64,000 nt of DNA from Salinibacterium sp. SWN248 (GTDB taxonomy: Bacteria > Actinomycetota > Actinomycetes > Actinomycetales > Microbacteriaceae), in assembly GCF_015864575.1 (NCBI RefSeq), contig NZ_JADYWW010000001.1, positions 1,139,719 through 1,203,718 of the forward strand. Reading direction: 5' to 3'. A program made the translations under genes and the position numbers. Below the pieces are notes generated by a model. The model made no database searches. It was not told the origin of the DNA and was given only the letters and a program-made list of their open reading frames with translations. Shown here piece by piece: positions 40,139 through 49,484 of this stretch (position 1 is its first letter; every line of letters begins with the position of its first letter).

Positions 40139-40858
40139 GTGACGACGAATGTGCAGCGCAAGTTCCCCCGATCCCGCGACTTCGCCTTCGTTGGCGGCCC
40201 GCCGAAAGTGCTGCGGCTCGTCGGTGTGCTGCGGCTCATCGCGGCGGCGCTGGTTCTCGCAAGTATCGCCACCCAGGTGATCGACGAGTCGATTCACAAT
40301 GACTTCGTGGCCGTGGAGTACTACAGCTACTTCACGATCCAGTCGAGCCTGATCAACGTCGTGATTCTTGCGCTGAGCGGGCTGGTGGCCGTGCGCCGGA
40401 GACCCGAGTCGAGCCTATTGGGCGTGCTTCGGGCATCCGTCGTCTCCTATGCGGTCGTGACCGCCGTCGTCTACAACGTGCTGCTGCGCGGGCTGCCCGA
40501 CGAAGGGTACGTGGGAATTCAGTGGCCCAACGAAGTCATTCACGTGTGGGTGCCGCTGTTCTTGCTGCTCGACTGGCTGTTCTCGCCGTCACGACCAGTG
40601 TTGCGGATGCGCGACGTGCGCATTGTCGTCATCTACCCGGTTGCGTGGTTGGCCTTCACGATCGTGCGCGGGTTGCTCGACGGCTGGTTTCCGTACCCCT
40701 TCTTGGAGCCCAATGGCCCCGACGGCTGGGGTGGAGTGCTCGTCTACGTGCTCGGGATCGCCGCGTTTATCATCGCGATCGCGGTGGGGCTAATTGCGAT
40801 CAGTCGGGCTCAGTGGGCGCGCTGGGCGATCAGTGATCGCGTCACTGCAAACCGGTAG
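40139..40858 (+). CDS. Pr6Pr family membrane protein
   Basis: A 239-residue integral membrane protein with six predicted helices. It matches the Pr6Pr (FAR-17a/AIG1-like) pattern: a YYSYFTIQSSLINVVIL stretch in helix 2, EVIHVWVPLFLLLDWLF in helix 4, and PYPFLEPNGPDGW before the last helix. The family has no confirmed function in bacteria. The start is GTG and probably leaderless. It is convergent with the ThiF-like gene, 9 nt apart. Confidence 0.82.
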   Translation: MTTNVQRKFPRSRDFAFVGGPPKVLRLVGVLRLIAAALVLASIATQVIDESIHNDFVAVEYYSYFTIQSSLINVVILALSGLVAVRRRPESSLLGVLRASVVSYAVVTAVVYNVLLRGLPDEGYVGIQWPNEVIHVWVPLFLLLDWLFSPSRPVLRMRDVRIVVIYPVAWLAFTIVRGLLDGWFPYPFLEPNGPDGWGGVLVYVLGIAAFIIAIAVGLIAISRAQWARWAISDRVTANR

Positions 40859-40867
40859 CCCAGAGCG

Positions 40868-41656
40868 TTAGCTAGTCGGCCACTCGTCAACCGGGGAGTA
40901 GGCGAAGAGGTGGCGGTAGTCCGCGAGTTCAGTAATAGGTGCCGCGTCGGCCGCGCGCTCGAACGGCTCAGTGGAGAATTCGCCAGCGAGAGCGTCGTAG
41001 TTTGTGGCTCGGTTGAGCAGTGTTGTGCCGATCTGAGCTGCGATCTTGATCGCCTCGCTCGTCACGATGGAGGCCACCACGCTCACGGCGCCGGGGAAGA
41101 TGCCATGCATCACGTTGGTGTCTACCGTCGCGGTCTCGGGTGGCAGCGGGTAGAGGTCGCGGAACCCCGCGCCGCGCGCAGGCCACGAAACGCCGGCCTG
41201 AGCCCAGAACTCGCAGGCAACACCCCACACGAGCGGGATGCCGGTAATCTCCGCGGCATCCGCGGCAAGGTAGTGAGTGGCATAGTTGTCGCTGCCATCG
41301 ACCACAAGGTCGTAGTCCGCAAACAGCTCAAGAGCGTTGTGCGGAGTCAACTTGGCATCGATCGCAATAACGGTTGTTGCGGGGCTGAGATCAGCCACCC
41401 GCTCAACAGCAGACACAACCTTTTTGTAGCCGACATCCAAGAGCCGGTGGATGTGTTGGCGGTGCAAGTTGCTGAGCTCAACACGGTCATCATCAATGAC
41501 GCCAACGGTTCCGACGCCGGCCGCAGCGAGCGACGGAATGACCGTGCTGCCGACGCCACCTGCGCCAATCACGAGCACGCGAGAGCGCGCCAAATTCTTT
41601 TGCGCCGTCTCGCCAAAGTGGGTTAGCGCGAGCTGGCGGCTAAACCGCTGATCCAT
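40868..41656 (-). CDS. ThiF/MoeB/HesA family E1-like protein, zinc cysteines missing
   Basis: A 262-residue adenylyltransferase-type protein. The ATP-binding Rossmann motif is VLVIGAGGVGSTVIPSLAAAGVG (residues about 27-49), followed by IDDDRVELSNLHRQ and DYDLVVDGSDNYATHYL, all intact. The two CxxC zinc pairs of MoeB/ThiF are absent: the usual cysteine site reads FRDLYPLPPETATVDTNV. No ThiS, MoaD or other ubiquitin-like partner gene is nearby. It may act on a different partner or be structurally stabilised without zinc. The ATG at 41656 gives the standard N-terminus (MDQRFSRQLAL). Confidence 0.82.
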   Translation of the reverse strand: MDQRFSRQLALTHFGETAQKNLARSRVLVIGAGGVGSTVIPSLAAAGVGTVGVIDDDRVELSNLHRQHIHRLLDVGYKKVVSAVERVADLSPATTVIAIDAKLTPHNALELFADYDLVVDGSDNYATHYLAADAAEITGIPLVWGVACEFWAQAGVSWPARGAGFRDLYPLPPETATVDTNVMHGIFPGAVSVVASIVTSEAIKIAAQIGTTLLNRATNYDALAGEFSTEPFERAADAAPITELADYRHLFAYSPVDEWPTS

Positions 41657-41771
41657 AAATTGATTGTTCCACCGCGATCCTGAAAGCAGCCGAGAAAATG
41701 GCAACGGCGCACCGCTCTGCCCGTGAACTGGGGGTTCTGGGAACGTGCACCTAGCCCGTTAGGGGTGAGTT

Positions 41772-42293
41772 TTAGCCCAACGGAGATGATGACGACGGCA
41801 AGAAGTTGAGATTCACGCCGTTGCCCTGCAACACGAGGCTGCCACCAGTGGGGATGGCTGTTGTCGTTGCGGCGAGCGCAGCAAAGTAGCGCGACTCGAA
41901 GTCCATGAGGGCGTTGTCAGTGCAGGCACGTTTAGTCGAAGCGACGGGGCCAACGGTGAGGTCGCTCGGTTCGCCTGTGAAGGTGGCGTTGTAGTTGTTG
42001 CAGGCCGATTCGCCGGCGATTTCGATTCCGGCGATGGTGAGCGTCACGGTCACCGCCTCGTCGAGGGTTAGTGCGCCCGAGGGGTCGCTGCCGTCCGCAT
42101 AGATCCAGGTGCCGTCGATGCCTTCGATGGGAATCGCGTCGCCCGGAGTTTCTTCCACGCCCAGGCCGGGGCCGCTATCGATGGGGGGTTCGTCAGAGCC
42201 GATCGGCGTTGCGGGGCCAGCGCACGCTGCTAGGGCGAGCACGCTAACAGCGAGCAGCGGGATGACTCTTGCGAACACTGATTTCTTGATCAT
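41772..42293 (-). CDS. META domain lipoprotein
   Basis: A 173-residue lipoprotein. The signal peptide ends in lipobox LAAC, and an acidic spacer of about 35 residues follows. A META/HslJ-like domain begins IDGTWIYADG and contains ESACNNYNATFTG and STKRACTDNALMDFESRYFAAL, with the two conserved Cys. META domains are linked to stress or antibiotic tolerance in other bacteria. Its ATG follows GGAGGA. A perfect palindrome lies just upstream. Confidence 0.85.
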   Translation of the reverse strand: MIKKSVFARVIPLLAVSVLALAACAGPATPIGSDEPPIDSGPGLGVEETPGDAIPIEGIDGTWIYADGSDPSGALTLDEAVTVTLTIAGIEIAGESACNNYNATFTGEPSDLTVGPVASTKRACTDNALMDFESRYFAALAATTTAIPTGGSLVLQGNGVNLNFLPSSSSPLG

Positions 42294-42302
42294 TGTTTCC
42301 TC

Positions 42303-42314
42303 CTACCTAGGTAG
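42303..42314. promoter_or_regulatory. Palindrome CTACCTAGGTAG upstream of the META lipoprotein
   Basis: A perfect 12-bp palindrome that partly overlaps the ribosome binding site region of the META lipoprotein gene. It could be an operator or a small mRNA hairpin; no regulator is linked to it. Confidence 0.35.
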
Positions 42315-42355
42315 ACGAAGGGGTGCCCGGTTTCGTTGTGCCGTGCCCGAAACTT

Positions 42356-42745
42356 TTACAGCGCGGCGAGCACGACCAGCACGATGAGCCCCAGCTGCCC
42401 GAAGTACCGTGGCCAGAACGGTAGGGCTGCTTTGCCAAAGCGATCCGGATGCTCGGCCGCATAGGCATTGGCCGGGAACACGGCAATCAGAAACAGTACA
42501 AGAGCGATTCCGGTGATTAATCGCACCGGTTCCCACAAAAGCCCCAGACCGCCAGCGATCTCACAGAGTCCGGTGATGGTTACGAGGGCGCTGGGGGAGG
42601 GCATCCACTTCTGGCGCAGTGCTGGTGGGATCATGGCTCGCATCGTGCGGGCAGGGGCGGCCACAAAGTGGCTAACGCCCATCGCGATAAAAGCCAGCGC
42701 GAGGGCAATTCGCAACGCCCACTGGGCGATCTCAACGGCATCCAT
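42356..42745 (-). CDS. DoxX family membrane protein
   Basis: A 129-residue protein with four membrane helices. The DoxX-like pattern is visible in ALALAFIAMGVSHF, ITGLCEIAGGLGLL and ALVLFLIAVFPANAYAA. Members are associated with oxidative stress membrane complexes in mycobacteria, but most, including this one, are uncharacterised. The start at 42745 is chosen because translation from the next upstream start adds a polar tail not seen in the family. Confidence 0.8.
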   Translation of the reverse strand: MDAVEIAQWALRIALALAFIAMGVSHFVAAPARTMRAMIPPALRQKWMPSPSALVTITGLCEIAGGLGLLWEPVRLITGIALVLFLIAVFPANAYAAEHPDRFGKAALPFWPRYFGQLGLIVLVVLAAL

Positions 42746-42880
42746 GATGGCTCTATCGTCGCACTGAGTTGTCACATGGCAACGAGGGCTTCCCGTCGCC
42801 GCTAAAGTTGCAGTAGTTGTCTACTCAAGCAGCCTTCGTTGTGTTAGCGCGAAGTCCCCGCGAATTGAAGGATCAGATCT

Positions 42881-44473
42881 GTGGCTAAGCCGATCGTTGT
42901 GATCGCTGAAGAACTTTCCCCCGCAACAGTTGACGCCCTCGGGCCCGACTTTGAGATTCGAAACGTTGACGGCACTGACCGTGACGCGTTGAAGTCTGCG
43001 CTCTCTGATGCGCAGGCCGTTCTCATCCGTTCAGCAACCCAAATGGATGCCGATGCTCTCGCTGCCGCGCCTGGCCTGAAGGTCATCGCGCGCGCCGGTG
43101 TTGGCCTCGACAACGTGGACATCAAGGCGGCTACCGCTGCCGGTGTCATGGTTGTGAACGCCCCTACTTCCAACATCATCTCGGCTGCCGAGCTGACCGT
43201 CGGGCACATCTTGAGCCTCGCGCGTCACATTCCGGCTGCCTCCAGCGCTCTCGCGCAGGGGCAGTGGAAGCGCTCGCAGTACTCGGGTACCGAACTCTTT
43301 GAGAAGACGATCGGCATCATCGGCCTCGGCCGTATCGGTGGTCTCATTACTGAGCGGATGCAGGCCTTCGGCACCAGCATCATCGCGTATGACCCCTACG
43401 TCACGGCCGCTCGCGCGCAGCAGATGGGTGTCACGCTCGTCTCGCTCGACGAGCTGTTGGAGCGTTCGGACTTCATTACCATCCACATGCCCAAGACTCC
43501 TGAGACCACGGGCATGATCTCGACTGAGCAGTTTGCTCGCATGAAGTCGAGCGCGTACATCGTGAACGTGGCCCGTGGTGGCCTCATCGACGAAGACGCT
43601 CTCTACACGGCACTCAAGTCGCGTCGCATTGCCGGCGCCGGTCTTGACGTGTTCGTCAGCGAGCCGCCCACGGGGTCGCCGCTGCTCTCGCTCGAGAACG
43701 TCATTGTCACCCCTCACCTGGGTGCTTCGACTTCTGAAGCGCAAGAGAAAGCTGGCGTTTCGGTAGCCAAGTCGGTTCGACTCGCCCTCGGTGGCGAGCT
43801 GGTGCCTGACGCCGTGAACGTTGCTGGTGGCGTTATCGACCAGAGCGTGCGCCCCGGCATCCCGCTCATGGAAAAGCTTGGCCAGGTCTTCTCTGGTCTG
43901 TCCGACAGCCCGCTCACCAGTGTCGATATTGAGGTTCGCGGCGAGATCGTCGAATTCGATGTCAACGTACTCAAGCTTGCTGCTCTGAAGGGCATCTTCA
44001 CGAACGTTGTCTCCGAGACGGTCAGCTACGTCAACGCTCCGGTTCTTGCCGAGCAGCGTGGCCTCACGGTTCGTTTGATTACGGATGTCGTGAGCTCCGA
44101 ATACCGCAACCTGCTGACCATTCGTGGTTCGCTTGCTGACGGCTCGCAGGTTTCTGTTTCGGGAACCCTGGTCGGTAACAAGCAGCTCGAGAAGATCGTC
44201 GAGATCAACGGCTACGACATCGAGGTTCCGCTCGCGGATCACCTCATTGTGATGATGTACGAAGACCGCACCGGAATCGTCGCCGTCTTCGGCAAGGAAT
44301 TCGGCGAGGCCAACATCAACATCGCTGGCATGCAGATCGCGCGCGAAAGCGAAGGCGGCAACGCACTCTCCGTGCTCACGGTTGACTCGCAGGCATCCGC
44401 TGATGTTCTCGCCACCGTTGCCGAGCGCATTGACGCTCGCTACGTGCACGCGATCGACATCGTCGACGCTTAG
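42881..44473 (+). CDS. serA: D-3-phosphoglycerate dehydrogenase
   Basis: A 530-residue enzyme, the first step of serine synthesis. The NAD-binding motif GLGRIGGLITERM is near residue 150 and the catalytic Arg, Glu and His are in NVARGGLIDEDAL, DVFVSEPP and TPHLGASTSEAQ. After about residue 315 come the intervening (ASB) domain and a C-terminal ACT domain (VVAVFGKEFGEANINIAGMQ), the long actinobacterial form regulated by serine. The GTG start follows GAAGGA. A strong bidirectional terminator follows. Confidence 0.97.
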   Translation: MAKPIVVIAEELSPATVDALGPDFEIRNVDGTDRDALKSALSDAQAVLIRSATQMDADALAAAPGLKVIARAGVGLDNVDIKAATAAGVMVVNAPTSNIISAAELTVGHILSLARHIPAASSALAQGQWKRSQYSGTELFEKTIGIIGLGRIGGLITERMQAFGTSIIAYDPYVTAARAQQMGVTLVSLDELLERSDFITIHMPKTPETTGMISTEQFARMKSSAYIVNVARGGLIDEDALYTALKSRRIAGAGLDVFVSEPPTGSPLLSLENVIVTPHLGASTSEAQEKAGVSVAKSVRLALGGELVPDAVNVAGGVIDQSVRPGIPLMEKLGQVFSGLSDSPLTSVDIEVRGEIVEFDVNVLKLAALKGIFTNVVSETVSYVNAPVLAEQRGLTVRLITDVVSSEYRNLLTIRGSLADGSQVSVSGTLVGNKQLEKIVEINGYDIEVPLADHLIVMMYEDRTGIVAVFGKEFGEANINIAGMQIARESEGGNALSVLTVDSQASADVLATVAERIDARYVHAIDIVDA

Positions 44474-44502
44474 TCACTTCGTTCGCGCCCTCGTGGTGTG
44501 AG

Positions 44503-44553
44503 CAACACACAAGGCGCGCCCCGACTGTCGGGACGCGCCTTTTGTGTGTGTTG
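44503..44553. terminator. Bidirectional terminator between serA and the DUF6458 gene
   Basis: Core stem AAGGCGCG-C-CCCGA / TCGGG-A-CGCGCCTT followed by TT. Outer arms CAACACAC and GTGTGTTG can also pair. It lies between convergent genes and is A- and T-rich on the two flanks. Confidence 0.85.
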
Positions 44554-44566
44554 AACGTGGTGGTCG

Positions 44567-44824
44567 TTAGATGGTTTCGTCGGGGGTTGTGGTGGTGCGG
44601 CGCTCGCTGACCGAGCCATTCGCGCCGTCTGTTCCGTTGTGCACGGTGGTAACAGAGGTGCGCTTACGCATCATTAGTACAAGCCCGATGATGAAAGTTA
44701 CAGCTCCCGCTGCCATCAGGATGTAGCCGATGAGGTCGATGTTGACGCCTTCGACTTGGAAATCGAGCGCGAAAGTAAGAATCGCGCCGATCACGACAAG
44801 GACAATTCCGGTTCCAATACTCAT
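44567..44824 (-). CDS. DUF6458 family small membrane protein
   Basis: An 85-residue protein with two membrane helices: GTGIVLVVIGAILTFALDF and LIGYILMAAGAVTFIIGLVL. A polar Thr/Arg tail follows. The pattern SIGTGIVLVVIGAIL...DLIGYILMAAG is that of the actinobacterial DUF6458 family. Function unknown. The ATG at 44824 lies 7 nt after TAAAAT, which fixes the start and implies a leaderless mRNA. Confidence 0.8.
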   Translation of the reverse strand: MSIGTGIVLVVIGAILTFALDFQVEGVNIDLIGYILMAAGAVTFIIGLVLMMRKRTSVTTVHNGTDGANGSVSERRTTTTPDETI

Positions 44825-44831
44825 GAGCCCA

Positions 44832-44837
44832 ATTTTA
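44832..44837 (-). promoter_or_regulatory. -10 box of the DUF6458 gene
   Basis: TAAAAT on the minus strand, 7 nt before the ATG. Confidence 0.5.
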
Positions 44838-44945
44838 GCGCGCCTGATCCAGCGCGCAATCAGGTTACGTTCAGGAAAGGCATAGCGAGCCCGCATCCGG
44901 CCCTCCAAAGCTGCTGCCTCGACGCCGGGAGTTGCCCCGCAGCGG

Positions 44946-44951
44946 TACTGT
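44946..44951 (+). promoter_or_regulatory. -10 box of leuB
   Basis: TACTGT, 6 nt before the leuB ATG; no ribosome binding site lies between. Confidence 0.5.
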
Positions 44952-44957
44952 ATTTAC

Positions 44958-46004
44958 ATGCCTTCTCAGATCAAGCTTGCAGTCATTCCCGGTGATGGTA
45001 TTGGGCCCGAAGTTGTGGCCGAGGCCCTCAAGGTTCTGAAAGCAACGGGGGTGGATGTCGCCCCCACCGAGTTCCCCTTCGGAGCCAGCCACTACCTCGA
45101 GTCGGGCACTATTCTCGAAGACTCCGACATCACAGAGCTCGCGAAGCACGACGCGATCCTGCTGGGGGCTGTCGGGGGAGACCCGCGCGATCCTCGCCTC
45201 ACGGGCGGCATCATCGAACGAGGTCTGCTGCTCAAGTTGCGGTTCGCGCTCGATCACCACGTAAACCTGCGCCCCACCACGATCTTCCCCGGTGTCACGT
45301 CGCCGCTGGCCAATCCGGGCGCCGTCGACTTTGTCGTTGTGCGGGAGGGCACCGAGGGCCCCTACGTCGGCAATGGTGGGCGCATCCGTGTCGGCACTCC
45401 GCACGAGATTGCGACCGAGGTGTCGATCAATACAGCGTTCGGTGTCGAGCGCGTTGTTCGCTTCGCTTTTGCTCACGCAATGGGGCGCGACCGCAAGAAG
45501 GTCACGCTCGTGCACAAGACCAACGTGCTCGTGCACGCGGGCGGTTTGTGGCAGACGACGGTCGACCGGGTTGCGGCAGAGTTCCCCGAGGTTGAGGTCG
45601 ACTACATGCATGTCGACGCGGCGACGATTTACATGGTCACAAATCCGAGTAGATTTGACGTTATCGTCACCGACAACCTTTTCGGCGACATCCTCACAGA
45701 CCTCGCAGCAGCCATCAGCGGCGGCATTGGTTTGGCCGCCTCCGGCAACTTGAACCCGAGCGGGGAATTCCCCTCCATGTTCGAGCCGGTTCATGGCTCA
45801 GCGCCCGACATTGCGGGCAAACAACTCGCTGATCCCACGGCGGCGATCCTGTCGATTGCATTGCTGCTGTCACAGTTCGGCGAATCGGATGCCGCGGCCC
45901 GCGTCACTGCGGCCGTTGAAGCCGATCTCAGCACCCGTGGCGACACGGCACGGTCCACGTCTGAGATTGGCAGTGCAATTGCCGACGCTGTAGCGCAGAA
46001 TTAA
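44958..46004 (+). CDS. leuB: 3-isopropylmalate dehydrogenase
   Basis: A 348-residue enzyme oxidising 3-isopropylmalate in leucine synthesis. The opening [19 protein letters not shown], catalytic stretch [15 protein letters not shown], metal-binding [20 protein letters not shown] and [20 protein letters not shown] are all present. The length is normal. ilvE follows 39 nt downstream with its own ribosome binding site. leuA, leuC and leuD are not in the window. Confidence 0.96.
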   Translation: MPSQIKLAVIPGDGIGPEVVAEALKVLKATGVDVAPTEFPFGASHYLESGTILEDSDITELAKHDAILLGAVGGDPRDPRLTGGIIERGLLLKLRFALDHHVNLRPTTIFPGVTSPLANPGAVDFVVVREGTEGPYVGNGGRIRVGTPHEIATEVSINTAFGVERVVRFAFAHAMGRDRKKVTLVHKTNVLVHAGGLWQTTVDRVAAEFPEVEVDYMHVDAATIYMVTNPSRFDVIVTDNLFGDILTDLAAAISGGIGLAASGNLNPSGEFPSMFEPVHGSAPDIAGKQLADPTAAILSIALLLSQFGESDAAARVTAAVEADLSTRGDTARSTSEIGSAIADAVAQN

Positions 46005-46043
46005 CCCACCGCCATTATGGCTGTACGTCATTAAGGACATTTG

Positions 46044-47150
46044 ATGAAGAATCTGCTGGCTGATCGCCCTCTCACTTTCATGGTGAAGAAGAACCAAGAA
46101 CCTCGCTCGGTCGAAGAGCGCGACGCGATTCTGGCTAACCCCGGCTTCGGCGTGAACTTCACCGACCACATGGTCGACGTGTGTTGGTCAGAGATGGGCG
46201 GGTGGCACCGGCCGCGCGTGCAGCCGTATGGCCCCATCCAGCTCGATCCCTCTGCGGCGGTCTTGCACTACGGTCAAGAGATTTTCGAAGGCCTCAAGGC
46301 ATTCCGGCACGAAGACGGTTCCATCTGGTCGTTCCGCCCTGAGGCGAACGGTGCGCGGTTGCAGCGTTCCGCACGCCGCATGGCGCTGCCCGAGTTGCCT
46401 ATTCCCGCCTTCATCGACTCGCTCAAGCAGCTCATCGCGGTTGATGCTGACTGGGTGCCGAGCGCTCCGGAGACGAGCCTTTACTTGCGCCCCTTCATGT
46501 TCGCGAAAGAGGCATTCCTCGGTGTGCGCGCGGCCAAGAAGGTCAACTATTACGTGATCGCGAGCCCTGCTGGCGCCTACTTCACCGGTGGCGTCGCTCC
46601 CGTGTCGATCTGGATTTCCACGAACTTCACGCGCGCAGGCAAGGGTGGAACGGGTGCGGCCAAGACGGGCGGCAACTACGCCTCGTCGCTCATCGCGCAG
46701 CAAGAAGCGGCAGAGCAGGGGTGCGCCCAGGTTCTGTTCTTGGATGCCGAAGAGGGCAAGTACATCGAAGAACTTGGCGGCATGAACGTTGTTCTCGTCA
46801 AGAAAGACGGAACGCTCATCACGCCGCACTCCGACTCGATTCTCGAGGGCATCACGCGCGACTCGGTGCTTCAGCTTGCTGAAGACCGCGGCCACAAGGT
46901 AGAGCGCCGCCGCGTCACGCTCGAAGAATGGCGCGAGGGTGTTGAGTCTGGCGACATCACCGAAATGTTTGCGTGCGGTACCGCTGCGGTTATCACGCCG
47001 ATCGCTCTGCTCAAGGGTGATGGCGTTGAATTTGGGGCGGCGGATGCGCCGGCCGGTGAACTGACGATGTCGCTGCGCGAAGAGCTCACCGACATCCAAT
47101 ATGGCCGTCGCGAAGACAAGCACGGCTGGATGATGAGGCTCGACGCATGA
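46044..47150 (+). CDS. ilvE: Branched-chain amino acid aminotransferase
   Basis: A 368-residue class IV PLP aminotransferase carrying out the last step of Leu, Ile and Val synthesis. The PLP-lysine lies in GAAKTGGNYASSL, the Glu in EELGGMNVVLVKKDG, and the phosphate-binding TAAVITP near the C-terminus. The start is taken as ATG 46044, 6 nt after AAGGA; the TTG one codon upstream is possible. The stop overlaps the next gene by 4 nt. Confidence 0.95.
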   Translation: MKNLLADRPLTFMVKKNQEPRSVEERDAILANPGFGVNFTDHMVDVCWSEMGGWHRPRVQPYGPIQLDPSAAVLHYGQEIFEGLKAFRHEDGSIWSFRPEANGARLQRSARRMALPELPIPAFIDSLKQLIAVDADWVPSAPETSLYLRPFMFAKEAFLGVRAAKKVNYYVIASPAGAYFTGGVAPVSIWISTNFTRAGKGGTGAAKTGGNYASSLIAQQEAAEQGCAQVLFLDAEEGKYIEELGGMNVVLVKKDGTLITPHSDSILEGITRDSVLQLAEDRGHKVERRRVTLEEWREGVESGDITEMFACGTAAVITPIALLKGDGVEFGAADAPAGELTMSLREELTDIQYGRREDKHGWMMRLDA

Positions 47151-47917
47151 AGGTAGCTCGTTTCAGTGCTGGCCAAGGCGCCCGCTACGGGATCATCGAT
47201 GGCGACGACATTGTTGTGCTTACCGGTGACCCGATGTTCAACGGCTTTGAGCCCACCGAGGAGCGTTTGCCGCTCTCGGACATCAAGCTGTTGGCGCCGG
47301 TCATCCCGCGCTCGAAGGTTGTGGCGTTCGGTCGCAACTATGCCGAGCACGCCAAGGAACTCGGCAACGAGGTTCCGGATGCTCCCATGATGTTCATCAA
47401 GCCGAACACGTCTGTCGTGGGCCCCGGCGATGCGATCATGCTGCCTACGCAGTCGGAAGAAGTTGCGTTCGAGGGTGAGCTTGCCGTGATCATCGGCAGC
47501 ATCGCTAAGAACGTGGCCGAGGCCGACTTTGAGAGCGTCATCTTTGGCTACACGATTGCCAACGATGTCACCGCTCGCGACCTTCAGAAGAAGGATGGCC
47601 AGTGGTCACGCGCTAAGGGCTTCGACACGTTCTGCCCGCTCGGGCCCGTGATCGAGACCGAATTCGTGGTGGGTTCGCAGAGCATCCGCACCACGGTGAA
47701 TGGTGACCTCAAGCAAGACGGAACCGTCGACCAGATGATTCATTCTGTTGCTGCGCAGATCGCTTATGCATCGGCGGCATTCACGCTGTTGCCTGGCGAC
47801 ATTATTCTCACGGGCACGCCGGCTGGCGTTGGCCCGCTCGTGCACGGCGACACTGTCGACATCACGATCGAGGGCATCGGCACGCTGAGCAACCCGGTGC
47901 GCCGAGCTTCGCGCTAG
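47147..47917 (+). CDS. Fumarylacetoacetate hydrolase family protein
   Basis: A 256-residue FAH-fold enzyme. The N-terminal domain is short. The catalytic domain has [14 protein letters not shown], metal ligands in [13 protein letters not shown] and [14 protein letters not shown], and [16 protein letters not shown]. The family includes oxaloacetate decarboxylases and 2-hydroxyhepta-2,4-diene-1,7-dioate isomerases, so the reaction cannot be assigned. Translation is coupled to ilvE (ATGA overlap), which suggests a keto-acid-related role such as metabolite repair. gltX follows after a hairpin. Confidence 0.9.
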   Translation: MKVARFSAGQGARYGIIDGDDIVVLTGDPMFNGFEPTEERLPLSDIKLLAPVIPRSKVVAFGRNYAEHAKELGNEVPDAPMMFIKPNTSVVGPGDAIMLPTQSEEVAFEGELAVIIGSIAKNVAEADFESVIFGYTIANDVTARDLQKKDGQWSRAKGFDTFCPLGPVIETEFVVGSQSIRTTVNGDLKQDGTVDQMIHSVAAQIAYASAAFTLLPGDIILTGTPAGVGPLVHGDTVDITIEGIGTLSNPVRRASR

Positions 47918-47934
47918 AGCGCACAATTCTGGGT

Positions 47935-47961
47935 GCAGAGGCTGCTTTCGGCAGCCTCTGC
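47935..47961 (+). terminator. Terminator-like hairpin before gltX
   Basis: A perfect 11-bp stem GCAGAGGCTGC/GCAGCCTCTGC with a TTTCG loop, 18 nt after the FAH stop. A T-run is missing. Confidence 0.6.
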
Positions 47962-47980
47962 CACGCAGGCTCGTCTCGCA

Positions 47981-47986
47981 TAGAAT
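47981..47986 (+). promoter_or_regulatory. -10 box of gltX
   Basis: TAGAAT, 7 nt before the ATG at 47994. It overlaps the alternative ATG at 47985, which would therefore lie upstream of the likely transcript start. Confidence 0.55.
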
Positions 47987-47993
47987 GGTGGCA

Positions 47994-49484
47994 ATGTCTG
48001 CGCCATTTTCTACTGCAACCGCTTCCGACGTTCGCGTTCGGTTTTGTCCGTCACCTACCGGTACGCCCCACGTTGGGCTGATCCGCACTGCCCTGTTCAA
48101 CTGGGCTTATGCGCGTCACACCGGCGGCAAGATGGTGTTCCGTATTGAAGATACGGATGCCGCTCGCGATAGCGAAGAGAGCTATCTGCAGCTTCTCGAC
48201 GCCATGCGCTGGTTGGGGCTTGACTGGGACGAAGGCGTCGAGACGGGTGGCCCGAATGAGCCCTACCGCCAGTCGCAGCGCACCGATATCTACCTCGAGG
48301 TCATCGAGAAGCTGAAGGCGTCCGGTCACCTCTACGAGTCATTTGCGACGGGCGAAGAGATCGAGGCCCGCAACGTGGCCAACGGTCGCGACCCCAAGCA
48401 GGGCTACGACAACTTTGAGCGTGACCTCACCGCTGAGCAGATCACCGCATTCAAAGAAGAGGGCCGCAAGCCGGCGCTGCGTTTGCGCGTTCCGGACTCC
48501 GACTTGAGCTTTGACGACCTCGTTCGGGGCGACATCACGTTCCCCGCCGGTTCGTTCTCTGACTTCGTGGTGGTGCGCCCGAACGGTGCTCCGCTGTATA
48601 CGTTCGTGAACCCGGTGGATGACGCGCTCATGGGTATCACGCACGTGCTGCGCGGTGAAGACCTGCTCTCGAGCACCCCGCGCCAGATCGCTCTCTACAC
48701 GGCGCTCATCGAGATCGGCCTCACGGATGCCATCCCGCGCTTCGGCCACCTTCCTTACGTGATGGGCGAGGGCAACAAGAAGCTCTCCAAGCGTGACCCG
48801 GAGGCGAGCCTCTTCCACCACCGTGACCGCGGGTTCATCCCCGAGGGTCTGCTCAACTACCTGTCGCTTCTTGGCTGGTCGCTTGCTCCTGACCGCGACG
48901 TCTTCTCGGCGGAAGAAATGATTGCGGCGTTCGACGTGGAGAATGTTACGCCGAGCCCGGCCCGTTTCGACGTGAAGAAGGCGGAGTCGCTGAATGGCGA
49001 CCACATCCGTCTGCTGTCGGCAGAAGAGTTTGCGGGCCGTCTGGTGCCGTATCTCGTTGCTGCTGACGTGATTTCGGCGGAGCCGACGGAGGCTGAGCTC
49101 GCGACGCTGACAGCTGCCGCACCGCTCGTACAGGAACGCATGCAGTTGCTGGGCGATGCGCCGGCGCTGTTGCAGTTCTTGTTCACTCCGGATGCTGAGC
49201 TCACGGTTGACGCCGATGCTATGCCGAAGTCCGAGGGCCCCGAAGTTCTGGATGCATCAATTGCGGTGCTCACGGATCTTGACGAGTGGACGCACGATGC
49301 AATCGAAGCGGCCCTGCGCGCCGAACTTATTGACGTGAAGGAAATGAAGCCGCGTCTTGCGTTTGGTCCGTTGCGTAGTGCGATCGCTGGTCGCCGCATC
49401 AGCCCGCCGCTATTCGAGTCAATGGAGCTGCTGGGCAAAGAGTCCACGCTGGTTCGCCTGAAGGCGTTGCGCGCCCAACTATGA
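47994..49484 (+). CDS. gltX: Glutamyl-tRNA synthetase
   Basis: A 496-residue class I aminoacyl-tRNA synthetase. The HIGH-type motif appears as [19 protein letters not shown] and the KMSKS-type motif as [14 protein letters not shown]. The C-terminal anticodon-binding domain is alpha-helical, ending [15 protein letters not shown]. It charges tRNA-Glu, and possibly tRNA-Gln in organisms that use the amidotransferase route. The start at 47994 is set by the -10 box ahead of it. The last 4 nt overlap the following oxidoreductase gene. Confidence 0.95.
   Translation: MSAPFSTATASDVRVRFCPSPTGTPHVGLIRTALFNWAYARHTGGKMVFRIEDTDAARDSEESYLQLLDAMRWLGLDWDEGVETGGPNEPYRQSQRTDIYLEVIEKLKASGHLYESFATGEEIEARNVANGRDPKQGYDNFERDLTAEQITAFKEEGRKPALRLRVPDSDLSFDDLVRGDITFPAGSFSDFVVVRPNGAPLYTFVNPVDDALMGITHVLRGEDLLSSTPRQIALYTALIEIGLTDAIPRFGHLPYVMGEGNKKLSKRDPEASLFHHRDRGFIPEGLLNYLSLLGWSLAPDRDVFSAEEMIAAFDVENVTPSPARFDVKKAESLNGDHIRLLSAEEFAGRLVPYLVAADVISAEPTEAELATLTAAAPLVQERMQLLGDAPALLQFLFTPDAELTVDADAMPKSEGPEVLDASIAVLTDLDEWTHDAIEAALRAELIDVKEMKPRLAFGPLRSAIAGRRISPPLFESMELLGKESTLVRLKALRAQL

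Noticed and set aside
43031-44449. A 472-codon open frame antisense to serA
   Set aside because: Same reason: it is explained by third-position GC bias of serA.
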